A stretch of DNA of 9,321 nt from DASXTB01 sp036505615 (lineage in GTDB: Bacteria; Acidobacteriota; UBA6911; JACQSX01), in the NCBI GenBank assembly GCA_036505615.1, contig DASXTB010000031.1, positions 1 to 9,321 on the forward strand, read 5' to 3'. This document shows positions 1 to 6,559 of this stretch, one piece after another. Below the pieces are notes generated by a model that was given only the letters and a program-made list of their open reading frames with translations, was not told the DNA's origin and did not search any database. Position 1 is the stretch's first letter, and each line of letters starts with the position of its first letter. The translations under genes and the position numbers were made by a program.

Positions 1-1
1 G

Positions 2-112
2 TTTCAGGGCCGAGATCCTTGGCTGGCAGCCCTGGAAATAGGTGAGGCGGTGGATAATCATGTTGTTACCGACGGCGAAGAAACTACCCGACCGTACCTC
101 GCAGCAATATAA
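2..112 (+). CDS. possible 3' end of a gene cut by the window edge
   Basis: A plus-strand frame is open from the window edge for 36 codons and stops with TAA at 110-112. The residues (GRDPWLAALEIGEAVDNHVV near the start) have a plausible protein-like composition, but I recognise no family. A small hairpin (AGGCG at 112-116, CGCCT at 123-127) sits at the stop, and the next gene is on the opposite strand, so a convergent gene end is plausible. A frame this short stays open by chance fairly often. A minus-strand ATG at 61-59 also opens a frame running off the left edge, and the two readings exclude each other. Low confidence. Confidence 0.2.
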   Translation, partial: FQGRDPWLAALEIGEAVDNHVVTDGEETTRPYLAAI

Positions 113-211
113 GGCGAAAAACCGCCTGCAACAACCAAAAACTTCCAATCTCGGATTCCGCCTCTTCTTACTGAAACATGAGGCAGCGCAGCCCTGGGCC
201 ACATTCCGACC

Positions 212-360
212 GCCCGCCTGCGGCGGGCTCTCGGTTTTGGACATTTTGGAGAGACGGCCGGTGGGCCGTCTCGCGCGCAATCTTTCATCGTGCAGGAGAC
301 GCCCCACGGGGCGTCTCTCCAATGCGCCGCTTCGCGGCGCCTCGCCCGTCTGCGGCGGGC
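212..360. repeat. cluster of five REP-like hairpins after gcdH
   Basis: Five palindromes lie in 149 bp. H1 212-228 is GCCCGCC-TGC-GGCGGGC. H2 251-272 is a 9-bp stem, GAGACGGCC/GGCCGTCTC. H3 296-317 is a 10-bp stem, GAGACGCCCC/GGGGCGTCTC. H4 324-340 is GCGCCGC-TTC-GCGGCGC. H5 344-360 equals H1 except for one base, which turns one pair into a T-G (wobble) pair. H2 and H3 are both 22 nt and differ at the seventh base pair by a compensatory G-C to C-G swap, so the fold is conserved rather than the sequence. H5 ends 2 nt from the gcdH stop. No T-run follows, so a simple intrinsic terminator is not shown. The cluster resembles a REP/BIME-type element in organisation. Confidence 0.8.
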
Positions 361-362
361 TT

Positions 363-1538
363 CTACTCAAACGCGGGGATTCCGGTGATTTCCTGTCCCA
401 GGATCAACGTATGTATGTCGTGCGTTCCTTCGTAGGTCTTGACCGACTCCAAATTACACATGTGTCGGAAGACAGGGTAGTCGTCAAGGATCCCGTTGGC
501 TCCGAGCAGATCTCGAGCCATGCGCGCTACCTCCAGCGCGATGTCGACATTGTTGCGCTTGCAAAATGAAACCTGAGCGAACGTCGCTTTCCCCTGATCC
601 TTCAATCTTCCCAGTTGATAGCAAAGCAATTGCGCCTTGGTGAGCTCGGTGAGCATCCAAACCAGTTTTTCCTGCACCAGTTGGTGGGATGCGATCGGCT
701 TTCCAGCGAATTGTTTGCGTTCCAGGGACCACTGCAGGGCCGAGTGGTAGCAAGCCAGAGCCGCGCCCACCGCGCCCCAGGCAATCCCGTAGCGGGCCTG
801 AGTCAGGCAGGATAACGCTGATTTTAGCCCGTCGGTTTGCGGCAGCAGAGCGCACTCAGGCAACCTGCAATCGTTGAACGTCAGCTCAGAAGTGACCGAA
901 GCGCGCAGCGAGAACTTATTCTTGTATTCTCGCGCTTCAAATCCGTCGGTCCCCTTCTCCAGAAGAAAGCCGCGAATTTTATCGTCATCACATCTGGCCC
1001 AAACCACCGCGATGTCTGCGATATTGCCGCTGGTAATCCAGGCCTTCGAACCATTCAACACATATCCCTTTCCGTCCTTCCGCGCGCGAGTGAGCATCCC
1101 GGCAGGATTGGAACCGAAATCCGGCTCTGTAAGACCAAAACATCCGATCGATTCCCCGGAGGCAAGGCGGGGCAACCATTTTTGCTTTTGCTCTTCGGAA
1201 CCGAAACTGTAGATGGGATACATCACCAATGCCCCCTGAACGGAGACAAAGCTTCGCAAGCCGCTGTCGCCTCGCTCCAGTTCCTGCATGATCAGGCCGT
1301 AAGCGACGCTGTTCAGTCCCGCGCAGCCGTACCCTTGCAGGTTAGCGCCCAGAAATCCGAGCTCGGCCATCTCCTTAACTAGATGGATGGGAAAGGTGCA
1401 TTCACGATTGTGCTTTTCAATGATGGGCAAAACCCGGTGTTCGACAAAATCACGTACCGTCTTCCGCACCAGCTTCTCTTCGTCTGAGAACAGCGGATCG
1501 ATATTCATGAAGTCGTAACCTTTGAAGGGAGCACTCAT
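363..1538 (-). CDS. gcdH: glutaryl-CoA dehydrogenase (acyl-CoA dehydrogenase family)
   Basis: This FAD flavoenzyme oxidises and decarboxylates glutaryl-CoA to crotonyl-CoA and CO2 in lysine/tryptophan degradation, passing electrons to ETF in the cytoplasm. The 391-residue product aligns along its length with human GCDH as I recall it. It shares GYGCAG (69-74), GDSGLRS (90-96, whose Arg95 matches the substrate-carboxylate Arg of GCDH), CFGLTEPDFGSNP (133-145, FAD/substrate loop), KFSLRAS, ARYGIAWG, GRLKDQ and TYEGTHDIH (368-376) with the catalytic Glu370. The Arg and the late catalytic Glu favour a glutaryl-CoA enzyme over a generic short-chain enzyme. The start is ATG at 1538 with AGGAG at 1551-1555, 12 nt away. 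A Met at residue 11 is a poorer choice because family similarity begins before it. The gene lies 137 bp downstream of the glutamate dehydrogenase gene on the same strand. Confidence 0.93.
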   Translation of the reverse strand: MSAPFKGYDFMNIDPLFSDEEKLVRKTVRDFVEHRVLPIIEKHNRECTFPIHLVKEMAELGFLGANLQGYGCAGLNSVAYGLIMQELERGDSGLRSFVSVQGALVMYPIYSFGSEEQKQKWLPRLASGESIGCFGLTEPDFGSNPAGMLTRARKDGKGYVLNGSKAWITSGNIADIAVVWARCDDDKIRGFLLEKGTDGFEAREYKNKFSLRASVTSELTFNDCRLPECALLPQTDGLKSALSCLTQARYGIAWGAVGAALACYHSALQWSLERKQFAGKPIASHQLVQEKLVWMLTELTKAQLLCYQLGRLKDQGKATFAQVSFCKRNNVDIALEVARMARDLLGANGILDDYPVFRHMCNLESVKTYEGTHDIHTLILGQEITGIPAFE

Positions 1539-1604
1539 GTTTTCATCAAACTCCTAAACTAGGCATTATTCACTAGCACGAGTTACGACAGCTACAGTCT
1601 CCGC

Positions 1605-1664
1605 GCTCGCTTCTTCGGGCGAGCCTACGCGCTGGCAGTCGTTCGCAGCGCCTAGAAGCGGCGC
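1605..1664 (-). terminator. two short hairpins between glutamate dehydrogenase and gcdH
   Basis: GCGCC/GGCGC (1648-1652 with 1660-1664) starts 11 nt after the glutamate dehydrogenase stop. GCTCGC/GCGAGC (1605-1610 with 1619-1624) follows. They could slow or end the upstream transcript, but neither has a T-run and both stems are short. Readthrough into gcdH is equally possible. Confidence 0.25.
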
Positions 1665-1675
1665 CGGCCTGGAGC

Positions 1676-2956
1676 TTAAGCGTAGATGCCCCGAATCTTC
1701 GTGTAATAGGCCACACGGTCGACTGCTAAGATGTACGAAGCGATGCGCATGCTCTCCTGGTGAGTCTTCGAATAGTTGTGCACGTCCTGAAAACTGCTGC
1801 GCATCACTTCTTCCAGCCTCTCATTAACTTCTTTTTCCCGCCAGAAGTAGCCGTACCGGTCCTGCACCCATTCAAAGTAAGAAACGGTCACTCCGCCGGC
1901 ATTGGCCAGAATATCGGGCACGACAAATATCCCTTTGCTGTTCAAAATGGGGTCGGCGGCGGCGCTGGTGGGACCATTGGCTCCTTCCAGCAGAATCTTA
2001 GTTCGAATGTTGCGAGCGTTTCTGGTTGTGATCTGGTTCTCTGTGGCGGCCGGGACCAGTATTTCACACGGAAGCTCCAAAATATCGCGGTTACTGACCG
2101 GCTCGGCGCCAGGAAAGTCCTTTACAAATTTGTTTTCGGCCACGTATTCATCCAAGTTCGAGATGTCCAGGCCGTCAGGGTTAAAGATGCCTCCCTTTAT
2201 GTCGGATACGGCGATTACTTTAAAGCCTTCCTCCCGCATCAACTTCGCTGTGGTGGCTCCCACATTTCCATATCCCTGAATCACGACTCGGCTCTCGCCA
2301 GGTTTCAAATTGAACAACTGGACTGCTTCTCGGGCCAGAATCGTGAGTCCTCGGCCGGTGGCTTCCTTGCGCCCTCGAGAACCGCCCAAGCCGACAGGTT
2401 TTCCCGTCACCACGGCATTCACGGTGTGGCGCGCATGCATGCTGTAGGTATCCATCATCCAGGCCATCACCTGCTCGTTGGTGTTCATATCCGGAGCCGG
2501 AACATCGCGCTCCGGGCCTATAAAATCCAGCAGTTCTGCCGTGTAGCGGCGGGTCAATTTCTCAAGCTCCGCCATTGACATCTTGCTCGGATCACAGATG
2601 ACGCCCCCTTTGGCGCCGCCGAACGGAATGTTCACCACGGCGCATTTCCAGGTCATCCACGCCGCTAGAGCCTTGATCTCACCCAGTGTCACATCGGGCG
2701 AATATCGAACGCCTCCCTTGCACGGCCCTCGGGCAATGTTATGCTGCACGCGATAACCGACGAAGACCTCCAACTGGCCGTCATCCATCGCCACCGGGAT
2801 GTAGACGGTAATCTCTCGATTGGGACAACGGAGCAACCGGTATAGCCCCGGATCCAATTGCAGCTTCTGGGCGGCATAATCGAAGCGTTCCATCATCGAT
2901 TCAAATAAGTTGACCTCTTTATCAATAGGCTGCTTGGCAATCACTCCTTCAACCAT
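1676..2956 (-). CDS. gdhA: Glu/Leu/Phe/Val dehydrogenase, probable glutamate dehydrogenase
   Basis: The enzyme reversibly deaminates L-glutamate to 2-oxoglutarate and ammonia with NAD(P) in the cytoplasm. The 426-residue length fits hexameric GDH. The dimerisation and substrate half carries GPCKGGVRY (77-85, substrate Lys80), KCAVVNIPFGGAKGG (104-118, catalytic Lys116) and DVPAPDMNT (151-159, catalytic Asp156). The Rossmann half carries QGYGNVG (227-233) followed by VIAVSD, and NGPTS and PDILANAGG appear later. NAD versus NADP preference cannot be fixed from what I see. The start is ATG at 2956 with GGAG at 2966-2969, a 9-nt gap. It is followed by gcdH on the same strand after 137 bp, and both serve amino-acid catabolism. 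The full-length Glu-type motifs make a leucine or phenylalanine dehydrogenase less likely, though the family has several substrate types. Confidence 0.93.
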   Translation of the reverse strand: MVEGVIAKQPIDKEVNLFESMMERFDYAAQKLQLDPGLYRLLRCPNREITVYIPVAMDDGQLEVFVGYRVQHNIARGPCKGGVRYSPDVTLGEIKALAAWMTWKCAVVNIPFGGAKGGVICDPSKMSMAELEKLTRRYTAELLDFIGPERDVPAPDMNTNEQVMAWMMDTYSMHARHTVNAVVTGKPVGLGGSRGRKEATGRGLTILAREAVQLFNLKPGESRVVIQGYGNVGATTAKLMREEGFKVIAVSDIKGGIFNPDGLDISNLDEYVAENKFVKDFPGAEPVSNRDILELPCEILVPAATENQITTRNARNIRTKILLEGANGPTSAAADPILNSKGIFVVPDILANAGGVTVSYFEWVQDRYGYFWREKEVNERLEEVMRSSFQDVHNYSKTHQESMRIASYILAVDRVAYYTKIRGIYA

Positions 2957-2986
2957 AAGGATCTTCTCCGGTAAACAGAAACTCTA

Positions 2987-2995
2987 ATTATCCCA
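2987..2995 (-). promoter_or_regulatory. candidate extended -10 promoter for glutamate dehydrogenase
   Basis: On the minus strand the sequence reads TGGGATAAT, an extended -10 (TGn plus GATAAT, one mismatch from TATAAT), about 30 nt upstream of the start codon. No good -35 lies at the expected distance, which extended -10 promoters tolerate. The predicted leader of about 20-25 nt would just contain the GGAG ribosome site. Confidence 0.4.
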
Positions 2996-3139
2996 TTGGA
3001 GCCGGTATGAAGCCAGCCATCAATCGTCGGGGCCAGGCGCGTAGACTGGCGGTTTCGCCCAAAAATAAGTCAGGAGCTTGATGGTTAATTTGGCTGGACC
3101 CCGCGCTCCGAAGTGTGAAAAAAATCCACCTGATCGTAC

Positions 3140-3287
3140 GGGCGGCCCTCTGTGGCCGCCCGCCGCAATAGCTGACGGATTAGCCAAACAAATTGGACAG
3201 TTGTCGCAGGTCCACTTCGCAACGGAGGCAAGAGAAACCCGCTCGATTCTGCAGCGGGCGACCACACAGGGTCGCCGGTACAGACCG
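3140..3287. repeat. pair of related hairpins in opposite orientation (BIME-like)
   Basis: The first hairpin is GGGCGGCC (3140-3147), loop CTCTGT, GGCCGCCC (3154-3161). The second is GGCGACC (3257-3263), loop ACACAG, GGTCGCC (3270-3276), followed by a small CGGT/ACCG stem (3276-3287). Reversed, the first reads GGGCGGCC-ACAGAG-GGCCGCCC, so it is an inverted relative of the second. A G-C pair in one is an A-T pair in the other at the same stem position. The compensatory change and similar loops point to a common structured element. It lies 184 bp upstream of the glutamate dehydrogenase start. Confidence 0.65.
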
Positions 3288-3309
3288 TGGTGAAAGTTTC
3301 TTGAACCGC

Positions 3310-3336
3310 AAAGGACACCACGGACACAAAGGATGT
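3310..3336. repeat. degenerate nonamer tandem repeat (three units)
   Basis: Three units of nine bases are visible: AAAGGACAC, CACGGACAC, AAAGGATGT. The motif resembles the CGCAAAGGA/CACAGAGGA-type intergenic repeats I recall from several bacterial phyla, which is from memory and not tested. A related stretch on the other strand lies in the leader of the glycosyltransferase gene (about 4608-4627). Confidence 0.55.
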
Positions 3337-3386
3337 CACCTGTGATTCGGCTTTCTTGGCAATCCAACCTGGTAACTCGAACAGAT

Positions 3387-3421
3387 CGAGACTTTCGACT
3401 CGCGGCCTTCCACTTGCGACT
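3387..3421 (-). repeat. AGTCGAA heptamer array overlapping the lpxC stop codon
   Basis: Read on the minus strand from the last base of the lpxC TAA codon, five heptamers follow without a gap: AGTCGCA, AGTGGAA, GGCCGCG, AGTCGAA, AGTCTCG. The consensus AGTCGAA is the same as the array at 7365-7399, about 4 kb away. Confidence 0.7.
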
Positions 3422-4317
3422 TACAGGCGAGACTTCTTCTTTTCCGGCTCGCGCGCGCGCTCCAGGGTGGTTATCCGGTAAGCGCTTTTCTGCTTCAGTA
3501 GTTTTCCAACGAATGTGGCATGGGCCGCGTGACCTGCGCGGTATGCCTTCAAGTGACCCAATAGAGGTTTTCCAAGGAGAGCGACATCACCGATCAGATC
3601 AAGCATCTTGTGGCGCACGAACTCATCGGGCTGGCGAAGCTCGCCGTTCATGATGCCATCATCGGAGAGAACAATGGCGTTGTCAAAAGAACCGCCGCGA
3701 ATCAAATTATTTTTCAGCATGGCTTCAACTTCACGGTAGAAACCGAAGGTTCTCGCGTAGCAAACCTCTCGCCCATATTGTTCCGGGACGAGTACCAGGT
3801 CCAATTCCTGGCGCCCAATTAAAGGATGGGAAAACTCGATGACGCAGCTTGCGCGGAACGTATCGCAGGGCTCGACGCAAACTGATTTGCCGTTTTCTAT
3901 GCAGGCAAAGGGTTCCAGAATCTGAATATATTCACGACTGGCGCCCTGGGTTTTCAAGCCTGCTTTCCGGATTGCGTCGACATATGGTTTCGCACTTCCA
4001 TCCAGAATGGGTACTTCCAGCGAATCCACATCTATGTAAACGTTGTCGACTCCCAACCCGTATATGGCTGACAGCACATGTTCGACCGTGGAGATCATTA
4101 CGCCACGTTTCATCAACGTGGTTGCGTAATTGACTTTCGCCACGTTGCAGCGCAGCGCCTCGATTTGAAAGCCGCTTAAGTCAGGACGCCGGAATATCAC
4201 ACCGGTATTGAGAGGCGCGGGCGAGAGGCGCAGCACGACCTGAAATCCGGAGTGCAAACCCGTTCCCTTAAATTCCAATTCCCTTGCCAACGTGACCTGA
4301 TGCGTTCGGAGATTCAT
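3421..4317 (-). CDS. lpxC: UDP-3-O-acyl-N-acetylglucosamine deacetylase
   Basis: LpxC is the zinc-dependent deacetylase that performs the first committed step of lipid A synthesis in the cytoplasm. Counting from the ATG at 4317 (298 residues), the product has GTGLHSG near residues 18-24, STVEH with catalytic Glu79 and zinc ligand His80, ILDGSA, ARTFGF (catalytic-site Thr), RHKMLDLIGD with zinc ligands His236 and Asp240, and AGHAAH with His263. A basic tail ends in KKKSRL. All zinc ligands and catalytic residues of the E. coli enzyme have counterparts. A GTG at 4359 would add 14 residues (312 in total), but the family starts close to the ATG. Neither start has a clear Shine-Dalgarno site. It is divergent from the glycosyltransferase gene, and no partner genes such as fabZ or lpxA are adjacent. 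Confidence 0.95.
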   Translation of the reverse strand: MNLRTHQVTLARELEFKGTGLHSGFQVVLRLSPAPLNTGVIFRRPDLSGFQIEALRCNVAKVNYATTLMKRGVMISTVEHVLSAIYGLGVDNVYIDVDSLEVPILDGSAKPYVDAIRKAGLKTQGASREYIQILEPFACIENGKSVCVEPCDTFRASCVIEFSHPLIGRQELDLVLVPEQYGREVCYARTFGFYREVEAMLKNNLIRGGSFDNAIVLSDDGIMNGELRQPDEFVRHKMLDLIGDVALLGKPLLGHLKAYRAGHAAHATFVGKLLKQKSAYRITTLERAREPEKKKSRL

Positions 4318-4730
4318 GAACGTCTGCTTGCAATTATTTTGCCAACTTGAGGTTTGCACGATAAACTGTTGCCATATCTTGACAAGCTTGAGTTAGGGGG
4401 AATTTACGACTAGATGATTTTGTGTTTATTTTGCAACAAAAGTAGTAGTTCGACGTGATTTAGGACAATTTTTCTGGGGCGTTGCGATGGTTGGCTGGGG
4501 CGCGAAAGTTCTGTAATCTCAGCAGATAACGTGCCCAACATTTATTGACAGTAAAGAGTTTCTCTGTATAATCTACGCGTCGTGACCGGACAGACTTTCG
4601 CTCAAAATCTTGGTGTCTCTGTGGTTGCGCGTTCTGGTTTTCATCCCCACAACCCGGCTCTTTGCGGCACGTTATTTTCCCGCCATCAGTCTGCCTTAGG
4701 GTGAACTCATAACAACTGGGTGCTACCGAA
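4318..4730. other. divergent intergenic region between lpxC and the glycosyltransferase
   Basis: This 413-bp, relatively AT-rich region separates two divergent genes. It contains the strong plus-strand promoter at 4545-4572 and a leader of about 150 nt. I found no convincing minus-strand promoter for lpxC. A 92-codon minus frame (4460-4738) crosses the promoter and has no domain. The leader includes a stretch reading CCACAGAGACACCAAG on the minus strand (about 4610-4627), similar to the nonamer at 3310-3336. Confidence 0.6.
4545..4572 (+). promoter_or_regulatory. consensus sigma-70 promoter of the glycosyltransferase gene
   Basis: A perfect -35 TTGACA (4545-4550) and a perfect -10 TATAAT (4567-4572) are spaced by 16 nt. 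Transcription would start near 4579-4581, leaving a leader of about 150 nt before the ATG at 4731. This is the best promoter in the window and suggests strong, housekeeping-type transcription. Confidence 0.8.
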
Positions 4731-6302
4731 ATGAACATTTTTGGTCCTCAAAAGACGCCGCTACAAGAATTCCTCGAAACAGATAATCTGGCTTACCTAT
4801 ACAATAGCAATCCTTTTGATCTGGGAATACTGATCAGCTATTTTCTCGTACTAACGATACTGGCCATTTACGGGATTCATCGCTATCACATGGTTTATCT
4901 TTACTACAAATATAAGAACAATAAGCCACAACCCAAGGGAACGCTTCCCCAGAAACCCCGTGTCACGGTGCAATTGCCCGTCTACAACGAGATGTACGTA
5001 GTGGAAAGATTAATCGAGTCGGTGTGCGGCTTGAATTGGCCCAGGCGCCTTTTGGAAATCCAGGTCCTGGACGATTCCACCGATGAGACACAGCAGATCG
5101 CCGCCGCATGCGTTGCGCGCTTTCAGTCGCAGGGCTACGACATCCATTACGTCCACCGAACTGACCGAACCGGCTTTAAGGCCGGAGCGCTGGAGAATGG
5201 GCTGAAGCAGGCGAAGGGTGAGTTTATCGCAATCTTCGATGCTGATTTCATGCCACGACCGGAGACACTCAATCAGACGATCGACTATTTTTCAGATCCG
5301 AAGGTGGGAATGGTCCAGGTGCGCTGGGGCCACATTAATCGCGACTATTCCTTCCTGACCAGAGTGCAATCCATTCTCCTCGATGGTCACTTTGTCATCG
5401 AACACACGGCCCGCAATCGCTCGGGGCGTTTCTTTAACTTTAACGGCACGGCCGGAATTTGGAGACGAGCTGCTATAGAGACGGCAGGCGGCTGGGAGCA
5501 TGACACTCTCACAGAAGATTTGGATCTCAGTTACCGGGCGCAGATCAAAGGCTGGCAGTTTATATTCCTCCCGGAAATTGTGGCGCCCGCGGAAATTCCG
5601 GTGGAGATGAATTCATTCAAAAGACAGCAAAACCGTTGGGCTAAAGGTTCCATCCAGACAGGAAAGAAGATCTTGCCGCGAATCTTCCGCAGCGATCTTC
5701 CACGGAAAGTCAAGGTCGAGGCCTTCTTTCACCTCACGGCCAACATCGCCTACCCGCTGATGATTGTGCTTTCCCTCCTTCTATTTCCAGCTTTAATCAT
5801 ACGCTTCCACCAGGGGTGGTTTGAGATGCTAGTGCTCGACCTTCCCCTGTTTTTCGCCGCCACCTTCTCAGTATCTTCTTTTTATGTGGTCTCGCAGCGC
5901 GAGATTTATCCTGATTGGAAGTCCAACCTGAAGTATCTTCCTTTCCTGATGTCAGTGGGAATCGGCCTTTCCGTCAGTAACACGAAAGCGGTGTTGGAAG
6001 CTCTGCTGGGGATTGATTCGATATTCCTCCGTACTCCCAAATACTCAGTCAAGCAAAGCGGCGATCAGTGGAAAACAAAGAAGTATCATGCCAGGATCGG
6101 AGTGCTGCCCCTGATCGAGGTAATGCTGGGAATGTACTTTTGCCTGATGATCGCTTATGCTCTGGACAGCAGAATTTACGGTACAGTTCCCTTCCTGTTT
6201 CTCTTCATGGTGGGATTCCTTTACACCGGGCTGATGTCACTTTTCCAAAGCAGCCGTGTCGGAGCTATAGCGCAAGCCGCCCTGGCCCGGGCGACCGAAT
6301 AA
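4731..6302 (+). CDS. membrane family 2 glycosyltransferase, CslA/cellulose-synthase-like
   Basis: This is a 523-residue processive-type GT2 that probably builds a beta-linked polysaccharide from a nucleotide sugar at the inner membrane. A first membrane helix (about 31-49) precedes the catalytic domain with VTVQLPVYNE (78-87), VLDDSTDET (112-120, first Asp), FDADFMP (169-175, metal DxD), FNGTAGIWRR (237-246), LTEDLDLSYR (260-269, TED catalytic base) and QQNRW (299-303, acceptor/product motif). About five C-terminal membrane segments follow (roughly 336-357, 365-386, 402-418, 457-477, 483-503). Motif wording and spacing resemble plant CslA glucomannan/mannan synthases more than BcsA, and no PilZ domain is visible. 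The start codon has no strong ribosome site, but a consensus promoter lies upstream. No bcsB, bcsZ or exporter gene is nearby, so the product is uncertain. The GT2 assignment is firm and mannan is inference. Confidence 0.9.
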   Translation: MNIFGPQKTPLQEFLETDNLAYLYNSNPFDLGILISYFLVLTILAIYGIHRYHMVYLYYKYKNNKPQPKGTLPQKPRVTVQLPVYNEMYVVERLIESVCGLNWPRRLLEIQVLDDSTDETQQIAAACVARFQSQGYDIHYVHRTDRTGFKAGALENGLKQAKGEFIAIFDADFMPRPETLNQTIDYFSDPKVGMVQVRWGHINRDYSFLTRVQSILLDGHFVIEHTARNRSGRFFNFNGTAGIWRRAAIETAGGWEHDTLTEDLDLSYRAQIKGWQFIFLPEIVAPAEIPVEMNSFKRQQNRWAKGSIQTGKKILPRIFRSDLPRKVKVEAFFHLTANIAYPLMIVLSLLLFPALIIRFHQGWFEMLVLDLPLFFAATFSVSSFYVVSQREIYPDWKSNLKYLPFLMSVGIGLSVSNTKAVLEALLGIDSIFLRTPKYSVKQSGDQWKTKKYHARIGVLPLIEVMLGMYFCLMIAYALDSRIYGTVPFLFLFMVGFLYTGLMSLFQSSRVGAIAQAALARATE

Positions 6303-6322
6303 AGGTCAGCAGGTCCACAGGG
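6303..6322 (-). repeat. octamer repeats immediately after the glycosyltransferase stop
   Basis: Read on the minus strand these bases give CCCTGTGG, ACCTGCTG and a partial ACCT, about 2.5 units of the ACYTGNNG family found at 6490-6557. The orientation is opposite to that array. The partial unit begins directly after the TAA codon. Confidence 0.5.
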
Positions 6323-6489
6323 TCGGCAATTCGCACATGAAGCGTCTGGCAGTTGAAACAAGTCGACGGATTGCGCGGTTTATCTCGTACCTGGAAATGA
6401 ACCAGTTTGTCAGGAATCGTTAAGCGACTTTCGGACCTGGCGACTGGCGCCATGTCGGCCTATTGCTTTGATGGTATGCTGCCCTGATA

Positions 6490-6557
6490 ACCTGCTGACT
6501 TGGGGACCTGAGGAATGACTTGTGGACCTGTTGACTTGCTGACCTGACGACTTGATG
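6490..6557 (+). repeat. ACYTGNNG octamer tandem array
   Basis: Eight octamers are read in order: ACCTGCTG, ACTTGGGG, ACCTGAGG, a 4-base break AATG, then ACTTGTGG, ACCTGTTG, ACTTGCTG, ACCTGACG, ACTTGATG. The third base alternates C and T through the whole array, so the deeper period is 16. The array ends 2 nt before the stop codon (on the other strand) of the exported protein gene. Confidence 0.8.
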
Positions 6558-6559
6558 GC

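Larger units (their letters stand above)
1..362. other. left-edge region without a confident gene
   Basis: The 362 bases before the gcdH stop hold only the possible partial gene end at 2-112 and a dense hairpin cluster at 212-360. Longer open frames here run through the hairpins on both strands and into gcdH in antisense. None has a recognisable domain. Confidence 0.6.
2957..3420. other. gene-free region between lpxC and glutamate dehydrogenase
   Basis: This 464-bp stretch holds no convincing gene. From left to right it contains the ribosome site and candidate promoter of glutamate dehydrogenase, an inverted pair of hairpins (3140-3287), a nonamer repeat (3310-3336) and a heptamer array that starts on the lpxC stop codon (3387-3421). 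Open frames of 70-115 codons here overlap one another and run through the repeats. Confidence 0.7.

Noticed and set aside
58..288. Minus-strand frame of 76 codons
   Set aside because: Arginine/proline-rich translation of the GC-rich hairpins, with no family resemblance.
42..569. Plus-strand frame of 175 codons at the left edge
   Set aside because: It runs through the hairpin cluster and into gcdH in antisense and has no domain; it is a composition artefact.
1605..1664. Strong intrinsic terminator between glutamate dehydrogenase and gcdH
   Set aside because: The stems are 5-6 bp and no T-run follows; kept only as a low-confidence entry.
1760..2578. Long plus-strand frame antisense to glutamate dehydrogenase
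   Set aside because: Shadow of a strongly supported gene, with no ribosome site or recognisable domain.
4460..4738. Minus-strand frame of 92 codons upstream of the glycosyltransferase
   Set aside because: It crosses the consensus promoter and leader and has no domain.
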